Part shown: one piece after another, positions 4,961 to 5,768 of the stretch
Numbering within the stretch: the first letter of the stretch is position 1
Layout of the letters: every line of letters starts with the position of its first letter
From: Eubacteriales bacterium
GTDB taxonomy: Bacteria > Bacillota > Clostridia > Peptostreptococcales > Anaerovoracaceae
Length of the DNA stretch: 5,768 nt
Assembly (NCBI GenBank): GCA_028692535.1
Contig: JAQUXD010000106.1
Span: 1-5,768, forward strand
Reading direction: 5' to 3'
Made by a program: the position numbers and the translations under genes
Notes under the pieces: generated by a model
What the model was told of the DNA's origin: nothing
Databases searched by the model: none
The model's input: only the letters and a program-made list of their open reading frames with translations

Positions 4961-5734
4961 TTATTCCGGTATTTCTCCCACGCCCGACAGCACCAGGCGC
5001 GGACGATAAGGATATTGTTCAATCCCTTCCAGCGTCGTGACGCCGCTCAGGACCAACACAGTATCCAGGCCGCTTTCGATCCCTGCGATAATATCCGTAT
5101 CCATCCGGTCTCCGATGATGACCGCTTCTGCCGAATGGATGCCCAGTATTTTCAATCCGGTGCGCATCATCAGGGGGTTCGGTTTGCCCACATAGTAGGC
5201 CATCTTACCCGTAGCCGCTTCAATAGGCGCCAGCAACGCCCGGCAAGCCGGAACGATCCCGCCTTCGTCGGGTCCGGTCAGGTCCGTATTGGTTCCGATC
5301 AGCTTGGCGCCTTTCATCACCAGTCGTACGGCCTGGGTAATGGTGTCATAGTTATAATTACTTCCCTCTCCGACGACCACATAATCCGGATTGATTTTAT
5401 TCATAGTAATGCCTGCATCGTGCAAGGCATTGATCAAACCGGCTTCACCGATCACATAAGCGCTGCATCTCGGATTCTGGACGCTCAGGAACTTCGCTGT
5501 GGCAAGAGCGCTGGTATAAAAGTGTTCCGCGCCTACATCCATCCCCATGCGTTTCAATTTCTGCTGGAGTTCCTGAGGCGTAGAACTGCTGGAATTCGTC
5601 ATAAAAAGAAATGTTTTTTCCTTTTGCCGCAGCCATTCCACAAATTCTTTCGCGCCCGGAAGCAATTTATTGCCGTGATAAATCACGCCATCCATATCGA
5701 TAATAAATCCTTTTTTACCTCTTACTGTTTCCAT
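4961..5734 (-). CDS. HAD-superfamily subclass IIA phosphatase (NagD/AraL-like)
   Basis: This 257-residue cytoplasmic phosphatase removes phosphate from small metabolites, in relatives nucleotide or sugar phosphates. All HAD motifs are present: DMDG with nucleophile Asp13 and general acid/base Asp15, TNSSS (46-50), Lys184 in GKPNP, and GDRMDTDI (208-215) with the Mg-binding acids. IGTNTDLTGPDEGGIVP (146-162) is a signature loop of the IIA group, whose C2 cap lies between motifs II and III. Length agrees with NagD and YutF (about 250-260). The ATG at 5734 is the only start directly before the first motif; GGGG lies four bases and AGGA ten bases upstream. The stop is TAA followed at once by an in-frame TGA. 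It is the first gene visible in the four-gene set, and its promoter is not in the 34 bases that remain. The substrate cannot be assigned, so no symbol is given. Confidence 0.93.
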   Translation of the reverse strand: METVRGKKGFIIDMDGVIYHGNKLLPGAKEFVEWLRQKEKTFLFMTNSSSSTPQELQQKLKRMGMDVGAEHFYTSALATAKFLSVQNPRCSAYVIGEAGLINALHDAGITMNKINPDYVVVGEGSNYNYDTITQAVRLVMKGAKLIGTNTDLTGPDEGGIVPACRALLAPIEAATGKMAYYVGKPNPLMMRTGLKILGIHSAEAVIIGDRMDTDIIAGIESGLDTVLVLSGVTTLEGIEQYPYRPRLVLSGVGEIPE

Positions 5735-5768
5735 GAATCCCCGTTCCTTTCCCGTATGACTGACAGTG

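Noticed and set aside
4915..5022. Upstream extension of the VOC protein to 155 residues
   Set aside because: It would overlap the end of the phosphatase gene and adds Trp/Cys-rich sequence not seen in the family; the ATG at 4914 has a good ribosome site.
5735..5768. Possible promoter for the four-gene set at the right edge
   Set aside because: Only the ribosome-site-like bases before the phosphatase are visible; no -10 or -35 match is present in the 34 remaining bases.

Overview
All genes lie on the minus strand, so transcription runs from high to low coordinates. Moderate GC, strong GGAGG-type ribosome binding sites, near-consensus sigma-A promoters, a Bacillus/Clostridium-type SOS box and a FabT-like regulator directly before fabH all point to a Firmicute. 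A clostridial member with medium GC is most likely; I cannot name a genus. The window holds six complete protein genes and the first 12 codons of a seventh. I see no tRNA, rRNA, CRISPR array, insertion sequence or phage gene.

From high to low coordinates there are three transcription units. (1) 5734-2195 is a tightly packed set: a HAD-IIA sugar/nucleotide-type phosphatase, a small VOC-fold (glyoxalase-like) protein, the ribosome-assembly GTPase RsgA, and a 12-helix MFS exporter. The gaps are 46, 26 and 27 nt, and a hairpin at 2167-2190 follows the last gene. Its promoter must lie beyond the window. (2) 2157-585 is a DNA-damage unit: a consensus promoter with an SOS (LexA/DinR) box inside its spacer drives a Y-family translesion polymerase. 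That gene overlaps by four bases (ATGA) a gene for an 87-residue protein of unknown function. The unit ends at an intrinsic terminator that includes the last stop codon. (3) 583 to the left edge is the start of a fatty-acid synthesis operon: a consensus promoter, a palindromic/tandem operator at the predicted transcript start, a FabT-like MarR repressor, and then fabH, again joined by a four-base ATGA overlap and cut by the window end.

The units look functionally independent: housekeeping/export, SOS mutagenesis and membrane-lipid control. The best lead for something little described is the small protein translationally coupled to the SOS polymerase. Otherwise this is an ordinary chromosomal region with unusually readable regulatory DNA; I do not see a new multi-gene system.
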